A program made the translations under genes and the position numbers. Source: Viscum album (lineage: Eukaryota; Streptophyta; Magnoliopsida; Santalales; Viscaceae). Taken from it: DNA of 64,000 nt. The stretch is taken from NCBI GenBank assembly GCA_963277665.1, contig OY728121.1, positions 1,658,482,062 to 1,658,546,061 on the forward strand. The letters are read 5' to 3'. Each line of letters begins with the position of its first letter. Within the stretch, counting starts at the first letter, position 1. This document shows, in pieces, positions 41,996-54,152 of this stretch. Under the pieces are notes generated by a model that was not told where the DNA came from, searched no databases, and saw nothing but the letters and a program-made list of their open reading frames with translations.

Positions 41996-43798
41996 ATAAT
42001 AAACATAACATTACCCAATGAATTAGAGCGAGATATAGGTCCCACATGTAAAATAATGATGTCAAACACACATGTGACACACGATAACAAAACATTATTC
42101 ATTTCATGTCCCAGTTAAATGGATCATATCATAACCCATAAAATAAAATGGGTTTCATAAACACTTATTCATTTCATAACCTATGGGAAATATATGGGCT
42201 TCATAATCACTTCATCCTATAATAATCCATGATAGTACTTGAGTATCATAAGAATTTATCATGGAATAACCCATAGAAGTGAAATAGGTGTTATTATAAT
42301 ATAACCTATGGATGAAGAATGAGTTTTATAAACATATAACCTATTAATGAGAAATATGTTTTGATAAACGTCATCTCATCCAAAAAAACCATTGATAGAA
42401 TGAATTTGATTGGATCCTTTGGATAATTTCCTATAATGTAGTGAGTAACTTCATCATATCTCATCTTAGATGGATATTAATATTTATAAATGTTTTCAAA
42501 AAACATTCCATGAGTTAAATATCCTTTCTTCTTTAAAATAAGCTCTTTTAAAACATAAAATATTTTGAAAAACGTTTTCTATAAAAATATATTGAAGACA
42601 TTGAATGTAGGATTCAAAACATTTTTATATACCTCTTCCTTTGAAACATATAAAATAAGATTGATAATATTTTGAAAACCTATTTTTAAAATAATTTGAA
42701 AAGATATAATAAATTCTTGAAAACATTTTGAAAACATTTTCTTTGGAAACACATGGAAAACAAATATAGAATGCTCGAGAAATTATTGAAGACCATTTCT
42801 ATGATCATAAAATATTGTTTAAAACATTTTTAAAACATTTTCATTGAAAATAATTCTAAAAAATATAAATATATGTTGTAAATTATTTTAGAAAAGATGG
42901 TTTTAAAGAACACAGATTTCTGATATATGATAGGGTATGGTCGGGATTTCTTAAAAACAATTATTTAACAATCTTATATACCAATGAGTGGAAAATGGTA
43001 GAAATAAATGAATATATAATTAATATATAGTGTATAATAAATTTCATGAGTGTTCTTTAGAGGATGATAATATGATTTCATTAAAGTATGTATACTCATA
43101 AACAATCTTGAAAATTGATGAGATTATTACAATAAACTCATACCACTTAATAACATTACACCATACTCCCTATTTAAAAAAAAGTTATGTGAACTTTATA
43201 ATATCATGAAAAGAAGGAGATTAATGATATAACATTTTAGAGGCAGTATATACATCTTTTGGAAAAAATACAGTTTCAAAACATGACATTTTACACAAAG
43301 AAGGAAAATTTAGAGGAAATTACTTTAACAATTGGGTATCTTTTTAATCATAAAACCCATGATATAAATATCATAAAGTAGACATGTAAATACATATAAT
43401 ATTAAGTATATGAGTAATATAATTCATCAATGGTCAGTGTAAACACTACTGAAAAGGAATGGGTTTTGAATAAAGCATGTTTCTCATGGAAATAAAAAGT
43501 GAAATGGAATTCCCATACAATATGTCTTGACTCTGGTCTTACTTGTACATGAATCCTTATGTACCGACTATTATTGTACTCATACAAACCACATTATTTC
43601 ATGACTCTCAGCATACTCGTACTAACCACTTTTTCTTTGGGTAATTCTATTTGGTTTTCACCAAAGGGATTACATGGATTGATTTCTTCCCAAATGGATA
43701 CTTTAAGGAGGAAGGGATGGATTATTGGTAGTATAATGGGAAAATCATGGCCACTCCTAAGTGTTTTGGTAAGAGTTATGACGTGGGAGAATTCTTTT

Positions 43799-43808
43799 TT
43801 TTATAGTG
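43799..43808 (-). promoter_or_regulatory. Possible TATA box of LTR 1
   Basis: The minus strand reads CACTATAAAAAAAAG here. It lies about 2.6 kb from the left LTR edge, nearly the same distance as the TATAAAAGG in LTR 2 (50,222). That agreement is the main support. Confidence 0.35.
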
Positions 43809-45801
43809 GAAGAGAAGTCATCCTCTAATAAATACCAAATTGTATTCATTAAAATAGAAGTATACCTTACATTATTACCTACAAAATTGATGTATATTCG
43901 ATTAAATTGGAGTATTGGTGGTGAAAAAATGACAATATAGAAAAATATTTAAATTTTTTTATTTGGTTTGATGACTTCTATGTTTCTTCAATTTTATCAT
44001 TTTGGGTTTTATTAAATATATTACATTTATAATCTAAGAGTTTTAACCATTATTACTAAAATAAAGTGAGATTCAATTTTACAATATAGATCCACATAAT
44101 TTTAAATATGATATCTAATTTAAAAAAATATCATCTATTTTGGAAATTAATTATAATAAAAATGCATGTGATGCGAAAATACACAACTTATACTTGGACC
44201 GTGTTACAAATGTTTTTACAATCTATGGGTCGATATGAAAATTATAAAGATCAATTGGTCCATTAATAGATTTTTTTTATATTTCTTATGAATTAAAAAT
44301 CAGTTGGAAGAATATAGAGTTTTTATTAATTTTAAATCATTTAATAACATATCATTTATTGTAAAATAACATTAATATAAATATTTACATTATTTATTTA
44401 ATTTTAATTTTTAAATGTCAAGGAAATATTGGAATTAAAATATTTTAAGATTAAAACATTTTAACATTATATTTTCTTTTAATAATAATTAATGATAATT
44501 ATTTAATCAATTTAATACAATTTGAATATTAATAATATCAATTATTTTAGCTAACTATTAAATAAATAATCACCACATTGGAGTTTTTAGTCATTTAATT
44601 TAACTAAATCATCTCTGAAAATTATTTATAATCAATTATGATAAAAATTACTCATTTTATTTTCCTAAGAATATGTATTACTTAAAATATTTTTTTCCAT
44701 ATTTCAATGTGTTTTAAATGCTAAAGGTATAGAATGTACATTTTTGACTTTTTTCCTTACTTAAAATTTTAAATAGTGCACTTCCATTAAATAATATCAC
44801 TTTATCACATAAAATTATAACCAATATATGATATGGTAGAATTATTGGTAACCAATGATCTTTGGACAAGTGTCCAAGTAATTTTGGTACTTGAGTTTTT
44901 GTTTCAGTCCCTTATTAAGATTAATTTTACATTAGTCACATTAATTAATTTTAATCCCTTTAACTAATTTTTTATGAAAAATAATGATGATATTATTAGA
45001 ATATAAATTTTATACAAATTAAAAATGGGTATGTATGTTTTTGAAAATAAAAATCACATATTTTAGAAAATTATGAATAATGCTAATTCCGTAGATGTTC
45101 TAAGAAACCACATTTTAGATATTTTTTTCAAAAGTTCAATACCAGTTTATATTTAATTTCAATATAAAAAAGATTATAATGACATAAATTGGATTAATAT
45201 ATGTATTATTGATCTAATTTTAGTATATCAAACAAATTAAAATATAATTCAATATTATTAATTATTTAATAAAAATGATGTTTTGAAATAAACTACAGTA
45301 TATTTCACAACTCATCCAAAAAACGAGTTTTCTCAAAAAAATATAAAAAACCCCCTAATCTAATTTCAAATTTTTAAATTAAAAAATGAAATTTATTTTA
45401 TTGAATTCAATTTCTATATGTGGATAAAATTATTTTTATTTTATTCCATAGATGAACATGGAAAGTACTTCATTTGAAAAAATATAATTTTAAAATATAT
45501 AAACAAAATACCAATATTAAATGTTTTATAATCAGTATGTTTAAGTTATATAAGACCATTTTAAATAATATTCAAAATTTAGTTATTTTTATTCAAATTA
45601 CTAATTTTAATGTGTAGGTTTTAACTGTCTTGTTAAAATAATTTTAACTTAAAAAGGATGTTTAGTAGAAACATGGTGTGGAATGAATTTTATGCAACTT
45701 CAGTTCTCTGTGAATAAAATGTTTGACTTAGTGAAATTGAATAAATCAAGGAAAATTAATTTATTCAAAAAAAACAATTCAAAAAATATGAGGGTATTAC
45801 A

Positions 45802-45813
45802 TTCTACCCCCTA
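45802..45813 (-). other. Polypurine tract of the second chromovirus
   Basis: The minus strand reads TAGGGGGTAGAA directly before TGTAATACCC. This join (AGGGGG-AGAATGTAATACC) is the standard 3' end of plant Tekay/Del chromoviruses. Confidence 0.8.
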
Positions 45814-46055
45814 AAAATTATTTTTTCCTTCGAAATTTGTCTGGGTTATCAAAGGTATACTAATTTAAAATTAAATTCATAGAAACTCGCGTCAGAAAAA
45901 ATAATACCAAAAATTCCCTTAAAAAAGATGTAGAAATAAGAGTTTCTAAAATTTTCAAATAAAAGGTTTCCACATAGGATAACATATTTGTTAAGTAGAA
46001 ATTGGACATGGATAAAAATAATAAATAATAAAACAGATTGATTAAGATCAAATAT
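45814..46055 (-). pseudogene. pol: C-terminal (chromodomain-side) remnant of a second chromovirus pol
   Basis: On the minus strand, SYVET and KILETL are followed by REFLVLFFLTRVSMN and, after one stop, FDNPDKF. The equivalent end of Tekay/Del pol runs SYVEEP-KILDR, LRNKEIPLVKVLWRN, then LFDNPDKF just before the polypurine tract. Position, order and the final FDNPDKF word support the call. Only this tail is recognisable; the rest of pol is missing or unreadable to the right. Confidence 0.6.
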
Positions 46056-47663
46056 CTCTATAATGTGAGTAATCCATAGATTGATAACAATTACAGAACC
46101 ATAAAGTGACGAATCATGAAGTAGGATATTGATATCATAACAATAATGATAAAAGGAAAAAAAAATTTATTTCAATACCCTTTTCCTATAGATAATTAAT
46201 TTTTTAAATATGACTTATTTACAAGATTTCATTTCATTAAATTTATAAAGTCTCAGTCTTTGGTTGTTCCTTAATATATTCCCACTTAAACTCTTACCGT
46301 ATGAAATGATGGAGAATTTTTCATTCCTAAAGTATTGACAGATCATGAGATATATGACAAGTCATCCAAAATTTCTTCAGTTTCCCCCAAAAACCAAGTT
46401 CATAGAATAGGTTATCTAGTATGAATATAAGTTTATATGGAGTGATAATATATTTATCTAAAAACAATTATTCATAGATTAACATAAATATCCAAAAAAT
46501 AGTTAAACTTATAACATTTATGAATGATGAAAATCTAAATATTTAGAAATAATGATTGTAAATCATCATAAAATTGATCCACCATATATCAAAATGTAGA
46601 TAATTATTGTTACATTCAAAAAAATTGAATATCATCTTCATATATTTTCTTAAACCAATGTGACAAACTGAATTACAATAAATAATTTGAAAAACATGCA
46701 TGCGTCATCAACTTATTCAATATGCAGATGTCCTAATTTTTGAAAACATGCATCATTCAATCCTTAAGAACTATTTATACAGAAAATACATACATACATA
46801 CATATATATATATATATATTATTTGAATTCCAAAACACAAATACTTCATTCAACCAACATTATTTTTAAACAACTAATACAGATTCATCAACTTATTCTA
46901 TAATACCACATTCCTAGTATATGAAGTATTTATCATTTCTTAAGATTCATCAATCTCAATATAATTATGATTCATTTGTTCAATGTAAACTATACTAGAA
47001 TAAAATCATGTACCTTTGTGATGTCATTCATTGTCTCTTAATATTCATAAGTACAACCAATACTCATTCCACCTTCCAAATTCTCTTTTTGGCAATTGGG
47101 ACATCAATGTTTCTAATTCCCATACCATTCACATCTGAAATAATAAATGTTATCCTTGTTACATTTCATTCTCTCCATTGACTAAAACCAAAAATCACAG
47201 GCTGAGAAAAACATATCATATAAGGAAACCTCATAATCATGAAGAATTACCTATAAGATGTATTAACATTGACACCATATTATTAATTGATGACACCAAA
47301 GGTTTATCTAATGTTATTAATAGTAATATTATTTTAAAATCCATCTTGATTGTTCACAATGTGTTTGTGAATTTCCAATTAATATCCATCGGAGTGCCAA
47401 ATGAGGTGTGATGAAAGGCTCGTTGTCATATTATGGCTTATGTTGAGTCAGGCTTGACACACCATGTTAGAGTTGTTAACCCTTGGTACATCTATTTCAA
47501 GGCTGCATCCACCTATAGTTTCTATATTGTGATTTATTACATGAATACCACTCACTCAATCCTTTAATAAAATTCCATCCCATTTTACTAAACAATAACC
47601 CTTCCTTATATATATCCTTACTAAAGTTTTCTCATCCTAGTTTATAATGGATTATTTATCATT
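46056..47663. other. Shrunken internal region of the second chromovirus
   Basis: Primer site (47,664) and polypurine tract (45,802) are only about 1.9 kb apart, against the 4.2 kb kept in the first element. So most of gag-pol has been deleted or replaced. I recognise no further minus-strand domain here. A plus-strand segment at 47,080-47,411 may be foreign. Confidence 0.5.
47080..47411 (+). pseudogene. Possible Ty1/copia gag-protease junction fragment
   Basis: On the plus strand, WQLGHQCF near 47,085 could be a decayed copia zinc knuckle (C-x2-C-x4-H-x4-C followed by F). The open frame 47,178-47,411 then contains LLIDDTKG and, further on, ILKSILIVHNVFVNFQLISI, which resembles the copia segment after the protease (family: LKSVLYVPNF-FNLISI). 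No integrase follows. It is opposite in strand to the chromovirus around it, so it would be an insertion. This rests on a short similarity. Confidence 0.3.
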
Positions 47664-48279
47664 TTCTATAATACCAAATATAGTGATCCATGCTATTCAT
47701 ACATTAATATTACATCACTTTTTCAGAAAACATTAAAAAATATTTAGAATGTTACACCCAAAGGCCATGTTAGTTTAGTGACTTTCGAACCAAGGAAACA
47801 TAATCACTGGTACAAAATAGAGCAATGTTATCTCCCACTTAGTTCATCATGACTATCACCCTTCTTGGAAACATCGTACATAATAAATATCCTTATAACT
47901 AGGAGAGGGAATCATAAAAAGGTGTGAGATTATATTCTTAGAGAGTAAAAATAAGAGTGTCATGTAAGCATAAACATGGTAATACATGTATTATAATGCG
48001 ATTATAATGTTAGAAGATCATACCCTTTATATTGAAGATTATAATCATGAATCACAGAATAAAAATTATTAGTTAATAAGAAATGGATCATTAAGAAATA
48101 TAGAATGTAATCCATCAAATCATAACATAGGAATAAGGAATGGGATTTTTCACACAAACATAAACATAGAAAATAATATATCTAGAATTTCTACCAGGAC
48201 CATCACAATATGTCAGTTTTGGGCTATGACATGTGTAATTACATTGGTCTTGGGATAAAAACCTATTTAACCTCAATCT

Positions 48280-48490
48280 TTTAAGATTGGGATACAATAT
48301 ATGTGCCCTATTAATTTAGGCATGGGATACAACCCATGTACATTCTTATTTCTGGACGTGGGATACAACCCATGTATATTATTGTTTTGGGCTTGGGAAA
48401 CAACCAATGTACCCTCTTACATTAAGGCATGGATTAAAAACCATGTACTATCTTGTTTGGGATCTTGGGGTACAACCCATGCAACCTTTT
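48280..48490 (-). repeat. 36-base tandem repeats in LTR 2
   Basis: Units start near 48,288, 48,325, 48,361, 48,396, 48,431 and 48,468, that is 35-37 bases apart. The core GGGATACAACCCATGTA is preceded by CAT or CTT, so each unit holds CATGGG and CCCATG as arms around ATACAA. Confidence 0.8.
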
Positions 48491-49480
48491 AGCTCATATT
48501 CAACTTATTATTACCCATTATAATAATGGGAGATATTGGTTACACACTTCCAAAAATAAAATCACACACACATATTGTACAAAATAACAAAACATTCATC
48601 ATATCATTACCCATGATGATAGATTACTAATAAAAACTTTAATAAAATTTGTTTAATAATTACTTAATAATTTTATTACTCATGGAAAATATATTGGTTT
48701 CATAATAACTTCATCATATAATATCATATGATCGGAAGAGGGGTTTATAATCATTTATCATGGAAACCCCATTAAATATAATATTTTTTATAATAATATA
48801 ACCTATGGAAGAGGAACATGTTTCATAAAAATATTAATTGTTAAATTAAAACATGTTTTCTTAAACATTATTCAATAAAAAAATTCATATAATAAATATG
48901 AATGAAACCAATTGATTATTTCCCATAAAGTCATTAGTATCCTCTACAAATATTAACTCATATAGATAATAATTTTGATATATCTTTTTAAATAACACAT
49001 CATCTGGATAATATCGTTTCTTCATTTAAAAAATTAAAGACATAAAAGATTTTGGAAATAATTTTCTTTGAAAATAAATTGAAAACAAAACAAGAAGGCT
49101 TAAAATTATTCATAAAACCATTTTCCTTGAAAAAATCTAAAAGAAGAATAAAAAGCATAGGAAAAATATTTTCTTTGAAAATAAATTTATATCATATAAA
49201 TAATGCTTGAAAACATTTTGAAGACTATTTCTTTGAAAATAATTTTAATAATTATAATATGTGAATAGAAAATTTTTGAAAACTATTTTACATGAAAATA
49301 TATTAAAGAAACATAAAATCATTGTGAAATCCTTTTCATGAAAAATAAATAAAAATATAAATATATCTTGAAAATATTTTTAGACAAAATGGTTTGAATG
49401 AGGGGTTATTTATTTATAGGTTTTAATTTTATGTTACAAAAAGGGATGTTGTTTGAAATTTTTTTAAAAGTGGGTATTGA

Positions 49481-49745
49481 GATGCATGAACCTCATTCAG
49501 GAATCTTTCTTGTGGAGAGATGCATAAACGAGGTTCACACATCCTATGTAGATTTGATAAAGGATTTGTGAACCCGTTCCTGGATCTACCATCACTGGGT
49601 TGTGTAAACGGGCTTTACGCATCCTTTATGAAGTTTCTAAAGGATGAGTGAACCTCATTCATGAATGTACCATATCTAGGATTGGTGAACTAGCTTCACA
49701 CATCCTTTATTATGTTTCTAAAGGATGCATGAACCCCTTTTAAGA
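49481..49745. repeat. 80-base tandem repeat with hairpin units
   Basis: About 3.3 units with spacing 82, 80 and 81 bases, judged from the AGGAT marks at 49,561, 49,641 and 49,722. Each unit contains a GTGAACC word, a CATCCT word and, in the third unit, GGATTGGTGAAC then GCTTCACACATCC, which fold on each other with a two-base internal loop. The first unit is the most diverged. Confidence 0.85.
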
Positions 49746-50221
49746 ATCCTACAGAAAGGTTAGAAAATCATCATTTTTTAGAAGAAAAAATTTCTTATGT
49801 ATTTGATTAATTCAATCACAACCCCTTTCTATTCTGTATTTTCTTAACAAAGGAAAAGAGATTTAGAAAACAATTTATCTTTCAATAACATGATCTTCTT
49901 GAATGTTCTATAGTAATTTTATATGTTTCTGATTGGATAAAAAATCTTGCAGTAATTTAATATTTCTTCATTTACCTCCCCCTAAAGAGAAACAATCATA
50001 ACCATCAGTTTTCAAAGCTTATATAACTTCACCATGGATGATATTATTCAATACTTATTCATGGATATTCTAACAAATTATTAACCCTTTTAATGATTGT
50101 TTTTTAATTTATAATAATATGAAATAAATCTTTTTCATAATGTCGATAATTTTATCACATGATGTAGGTATTTTAATAGTAAAATCCTCCAGAGAATATT
50201 GTGTACTAGTAGAACATGTGA

Positions 50222-50230
50222 CCTTTTATA
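50222..50230 (-). promoter_or_regulatory. TATA box of LTR 2
   Basis: The minus strand reads TATAAAAGG here, about 2.54 kb from the left LTR edge, matching the candidate in LTR 1. Confidence 0.4.
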
Positions 50231-50639
50231 ATGTTTTAACATATATTTTCTCAAAATTTTCAAAATAAACTTCAATTTCCATACATGTAATAATATGGGT
50301 TTTTTGATCATCAATCATAATCATATACTCTTCACAATTATTCATTATTCATTGATATTATTCTTTTTTCATTTTAATTTTATTTAAACAAAGAATCATG
50401 TTCGATGATTTTTGGATTCAAATAATTGAAATAAATAATATATTTCAATATTTCTTGATGTTCATGGATCTCTTCCTCTATAGTATTAATATTTATTAAT
50501 GAATATAAAATATAAATGATTAATTTTGGAAGATAATTTGATGAATGTAAGACACTTATTAAAAAAATTAGAACACTATAAATGATAATAATAATGAACA
50601 TAAATAATGTATCGTAAATCAAAAATCAACCTAATATTA

Positions 50640-51250
50640 TTCTCTTGTGTGGACACTCCTCGGTACCATATCTTGGTGTATACTACACAGGTCCACATCA
50701 TTTCTGTCTCTGTCTACGCTCTGGAGTATGCTGCACGTCATCCTTAGTAGCCACCTCCACAAAATTATGTGTGAAAAAAATGTGGATGTAACGTATCATC
50801 GTCTAATCCCTGTCCTGCATCTAATGATAGTGGAGGATTGATGGAACCCTCACCAACATGGAAATAATATTGTTGTTGTGTTGTGGATGTCTGTAATAAA
50901 GAATCCAGCTCAACCAGTCAATGACTGTATCTACCTATGGATGAGCCTGAGAATCTATAGGAGCATATGACTGATCATGTTGAACACTCCCCTATTGTTG
51001 AAGACCAAAATCTCACTAATCCACCTAAAAATCCTCCTCATGTGGAACAAAGAGATCCATAAAATGTTCATTACCCCTAGTACATCTATATGAGCCTCAA
51101 TAGGCTCAATAGGCTCCTCAACACGGTTATTCTGTGGTGGTTCAAAGAAAATGTCATGATAAATCTCATCCATCGAAGGTCAAAACTATGATACAAGGTT
51201 GTGAAAATATACTGGGTCAAATACAGTGTGCACTACTGGATCAGACATGT
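50640..51250 (-). pseudogene. Unidentified coding-like fragment
   Basis: This stretch is less AT-rich than its surroundings and keeps peptide-like text on the minus strand. There is IYHDIFFEPPQNNRVEEP then IEPIEAHIDV near 51,170-51,080, and near 50,740-50,660 VATKDDVQHTPERRQRQK followed by CGPV and YTPRYGTEECP. An Arg-rich run followed by a CGT-like word resembles the C-terminal tail of plant mobile-domain (MAIN/PP7L-like) transposon proteins, but the domain itself is not seen. The plus-strand open frame over 50,647-50,841 is a shadow. I do not assign a function. Confidence 0.3.
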
Positions 51251-51658
51251 CATGTTTAAAACAGATACATGAATCCTACTAAAAAAATTATGTGGTTATG
51301 TAATATGAATAAGAATTATATTTAATTGTGGAACAAATTATGTATACCAGATCATGAAATACTCATTTGTGTCATGTTAGAAATCTGACTAGGGACCTGT
51401 ATGTTGAGTCTATAAGGATATCTTATTACTTCTCCATTCCTTATGGTTTAATGTTTTGAAAATCACAACCACTTTTTCTTATGTTCTGATTTTTTTTACA
51501 TTCTGTATTTTTTCTTAAGATCTGGAATTCTCATTCTATTATGTTTACAGATATATCATTAAATTTTTTAATTCTATTAGACTTACTAATCTATCATTCT
51601 GTTTTTCTATTCTGTTATACTTACAGGTCTATCATTACGATATGTGATTCAGTTTTTT

Positions 51659-51905
51659 TGATTTTGAATCTAGTGTATATGTGATTTGGTTTCTATGATT
51701 CTGAATCCGGTGTAAATGTGATTCAGTTTTTATCATTCTGATTCCGGTGTATATGTGATTCTATTTTTATGATTCCAATTCCGGGGTATATGTGATTGAA
51801 TTTCTATGATTTTGATTATTGTGTATATGTTATTTTGATTTTGGGATTCTGAATCCAGTGTATATATGATTCGGATTTTGTGATTCCGATTCTGGAACAA
51901 ATGAG
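51659..51905 (+). repeat. 37-base palindromic tandem repeats, 5' LTR
   Basis: Units such as TGATTCTGAATCCGGTGTA recur every 37 bases (51,659, 51,696 and on), about six and a half copies. Each has GATTC and GAATC arms around one base, a near-perfect palindrome, followed by GTGTATATGTGATTC. Confidence 0.85.
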
Positions 51906-52234
51906 ATACCAATTTCACAATCTGATTTGCTTTTTCATATGACTCCATTTTCTTTATACTATTATTCTTTAGAATCCATTTTCTTTATTTCTTAAGATTA
52001 TGTTTTTGTGATAATGATAGAGTTATTTGAATTTATCATTCCAATGATATCGTATACTATGTTTCCTTATACATAACATTTAACATTAACTTAACATCTT
52101 TTCTATTACATGAAATGATGTCATAAAAACTATTATAAACTAACCGTTGTATGCTTTACACATGTCTAGGTCCCTCCAAAATTGAAGGAAAAATATCACT
52201 TTTGGAGAGGATCCAACCGTTGGGAGGTTTTTTC

Positions 52235-52242
52235 TATAAATA
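52235..52242 (+). promoter_or_regulatory. Sirevirus LTR TATA box
   Basis: TATAAATA in the context TTTCTATAAATACAAGCCC, preceded about 20 bases upstream by CCAACCGTTGG. Transcription would be expected to start some 30 bases downstream. Confidence 0.7.
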
Positions 52243-52934
52243 CAAGCCCATTTGAACAAGAAAAGAATATCAAATTCGACAACTGACTTTGACGAAAAAA
52301 AGTTGTAAAGTTATTTCTAGAGATATAGGCTCTTAAAACTCTTAGTGATTCATGTAGATGATGTAAAAAACTTTTTCAGGAATGAAAAACTCGTTTAGAC
52401 TTTCTTTGCGCAGACTCTGACCAGGCTGATCGTGGGCTTCCATGTTTGGAAGATAGAGGTTCTGATTTCCTTCTAAATCGAGGGCTTATGGGGAAAGAAA
52501 GAAAGATACTGATCTTCAGATTGAGGACTTACCTGGTTTTGGGTAAGACATCATTTCTTGAAAGTATAAATCAAGGAACCTTTATCCAAGTTTGTTGGAT
52601 ACCCTTCTCTTTGTGTTAAAAGAATCTAATTGTCACTTGTTTACTATTACCAGTTGTTTTAATTCTATTATTGAATGTTAACTTTGTTAAAGATAGAAAT
52701 TATGACTTTCTTATACATTGTAATTCCGTTACTCTGAATATATTACAGATTCTATATGATTTAAGGTAGAATATTTATTTTAATAAAATGGAAAAGGTTT
52801 CTTTAAGAGGTCTTGTGAATGTTTTTTTAAACTTGCTGAACTTTACTTTAAATGATCCAGAGGAATTTTTAAAGTATACAATTCACCCCCTCTGGTATTT
52901 GAGCATCTCATTTTTACATATTTCATCTTAAAAT

Positions 52935-52945
52935 TGGTATCAGAG
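52935..52945 (+). other. Primer-binding site (initiator Met-tRNA)
   Basis: TGGTATCAGAG followed by GG matches the plant initiator-tRNA complement TGGTATCAGAGC except for the last base. It directly follows the LTR and sets the element's orientation. Confidence 0.85.
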
Positions 52946-53072
52946 GGAGTTTCTAAAATAATTATATTAACAAATAAGTTTTCATGCTCATGTTTTCATT
53001 TTCATATGTTCTTCATATTTCATTTTGAACTTTTACTACTAATATGTTTTGTGGAAAGAAATTCCTTGTAGA

Positions 53073-54152
53073 ATGGAAGGTCTTCATGTTGGGTCTCTAG
53101 ATAATCTCAATCCTACAAGACCACAGATCTTCGGTAGAAATTACTATGAGTATTGGAGAGATTGAATGAATACCTTTGTGAAAAACACAAGTTTAGAAAA
53201 CCACATTATGTTAACTAGATATTATAAGATTCCTGATAAGGAACATAGAACCTTTACTAATCCGGAAAAGGTGGAATATCAACCGAACATTAAGGTACAT
53301 AATACTTTGCTAGGTTCTATGACTATAAACATATATAGCCAGATTTCATCCTGTGAAGCTGAAAATAGTGTTTGGAAGAATCATGAAGTAACTCACACTG
53401 GAACATCCAATGTTATTGAAACTAGAAGAGAAATGCTCAGGGATGAGTATTATGGTTTCTACTTCCCTTATAGAGAACCAGTATGAAAGGAACAACAATG
53501 ATTTATGACTATTTTCAACATCTTACAATCCATGGGTCAGAAAGGTTTAGATGATGAAGCTCTATTATACAAGATTATAGACATCATGCCCAACGAATGG
53601 GAATCCAAGAGGAATACTATAGATGAGAATATGAAAGTTAATCATATTTCTATTGATGAACTACTTAGAACTCTTCTTCAATATGAAACTAGAATAAAGA
53701 GAGATGCTGATAATATTAAGAAGAAGAATGGAAATAGAGGTGTTTCTTTTACAACTACTTCAAATCATATGAAATCCAAGACTCCTGAGAGAACTACCAG
53801 ATCAAAATATATGAAGGTCAGTATTCAATCTGAATGCTCTGAAAGTGAAGCTTCATAAAATGAGTTACCAAATATTTCTCAGAGGATGAAGAATATTGTT
53901 GGAAAAAAGAACATTCAATATAGATATAATAATAAATATGGAAAAGGTAACAAAGATGGAAAAGTGACATGCTATGAATATAGAAGAACTGGTCATATTA
54001 GACCTTATTTTCCCTTTCTTAAGAAGAGAGACAAGAAAGAAAGGAATTTTGAAACAAACAAGAAGAAGTTATACAGATCAAATCATAAGAAAGTATTGAA
54101 AGACAATGAAGCTTGGAGTACCAGTGAAACTATTACAGCAGTAGCACTGTAG
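53073..54152 (+). pseudogene. gag: Sirevirus gag (one frame, several stops)
   Basis: One frame runs from the ATG at 53,073 through 53,166-53,486, 53,505-53,858 and 53,886-54,152, broken by a handful of in-frame stops. The start region reads PQIFGRNYYEYW, the family's P-F-G-NY-YWK motif near the gag N-terminus. Residues about 145-260 carry a UBN2-type segment (LDDEALLYKIIDIMP, HISIDELLRTLLQYE). A zinc knuckle follows near residue 300: CYEYRRTGHIRPYFP, where the second and last cysteines are lost. The first stop, after YEYWRD, is a TGA where CGA/Arg is likely. The frame then enters a GC-rich foreign segment. The gag role, forming particles around the element RNA, is known from the family. Confidence 0.85.

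Larger units (their letters stand above)
41201..45801 (-). mobile_element. Chromovirus LTR 1 (minus-oriented, about 4.6 kb)
   Basis: The right edge, which is the LTR start on the minus strand, reads TGTAATACCCTC and abuts a polypurine tract at 45,802. The left edge starts TGTTAGAC beside a primer-site remnant. Bases 41,201-42,920 are collinear with 47,679-49,410: TATCTCCCA--AGTTCATCATGACT, the 36-base tandem repeats, then ACATTTTGAA-AC and ATAAATATAT. Bases 41,400-41,700 also share layout with the LTR at 62,306. Being flanked by a primer site on one side and a polypurine tract on the other, it serves as LTR for two different internal regions. Confidence 0.65.
47679..51401 (-). mobile_element. 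Chromovirus LTR 2 (minus-oriented, right part interrupted)
   Basis: A primer-site remnant (TCTATAATACCAAA) sits directly left of it. The sequence then follows LTR 1 closely to about 49,410, including the 36-base tandem array, and keeps a TATA box at 50,222 on the minus strand. LTR 2 also has an 80-base tandem array (49,481-49,745) not seen in LTR 1. The right part, to the Sirevirus insertion at 51,402, is not clearly homologous to LTR 1 and may contain other insertions. Confidence 0.55.
51402..52930 (+). repeat. Sirevirus 5' LTR
   Basis: It begins TGTTGAGTCTATAAGG, matching the 3' copy at 61,665. In order it contains CTTCTCCATTCC, the 37-base palindromic array, a TATA box at 52,235, a leader and the segment AATTCACCCCCTCTGG common near the end of plant copia LTRs. 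The end is put at about 52,930, a few bases before the primer site; the expected CA is not clean, so the edge is approximate. Length is about 1.53 kb. Confidence 0.85.

Noticed and set aside
49970..49995. Polypurine tract on the minus strand (TTTAGGGGGAGG) as the right end of LTR 2
   Set aside because: The adjacent bases do not give a TGTAA start, and the TATA box at 50,222 suggests that the LTR continues further right.
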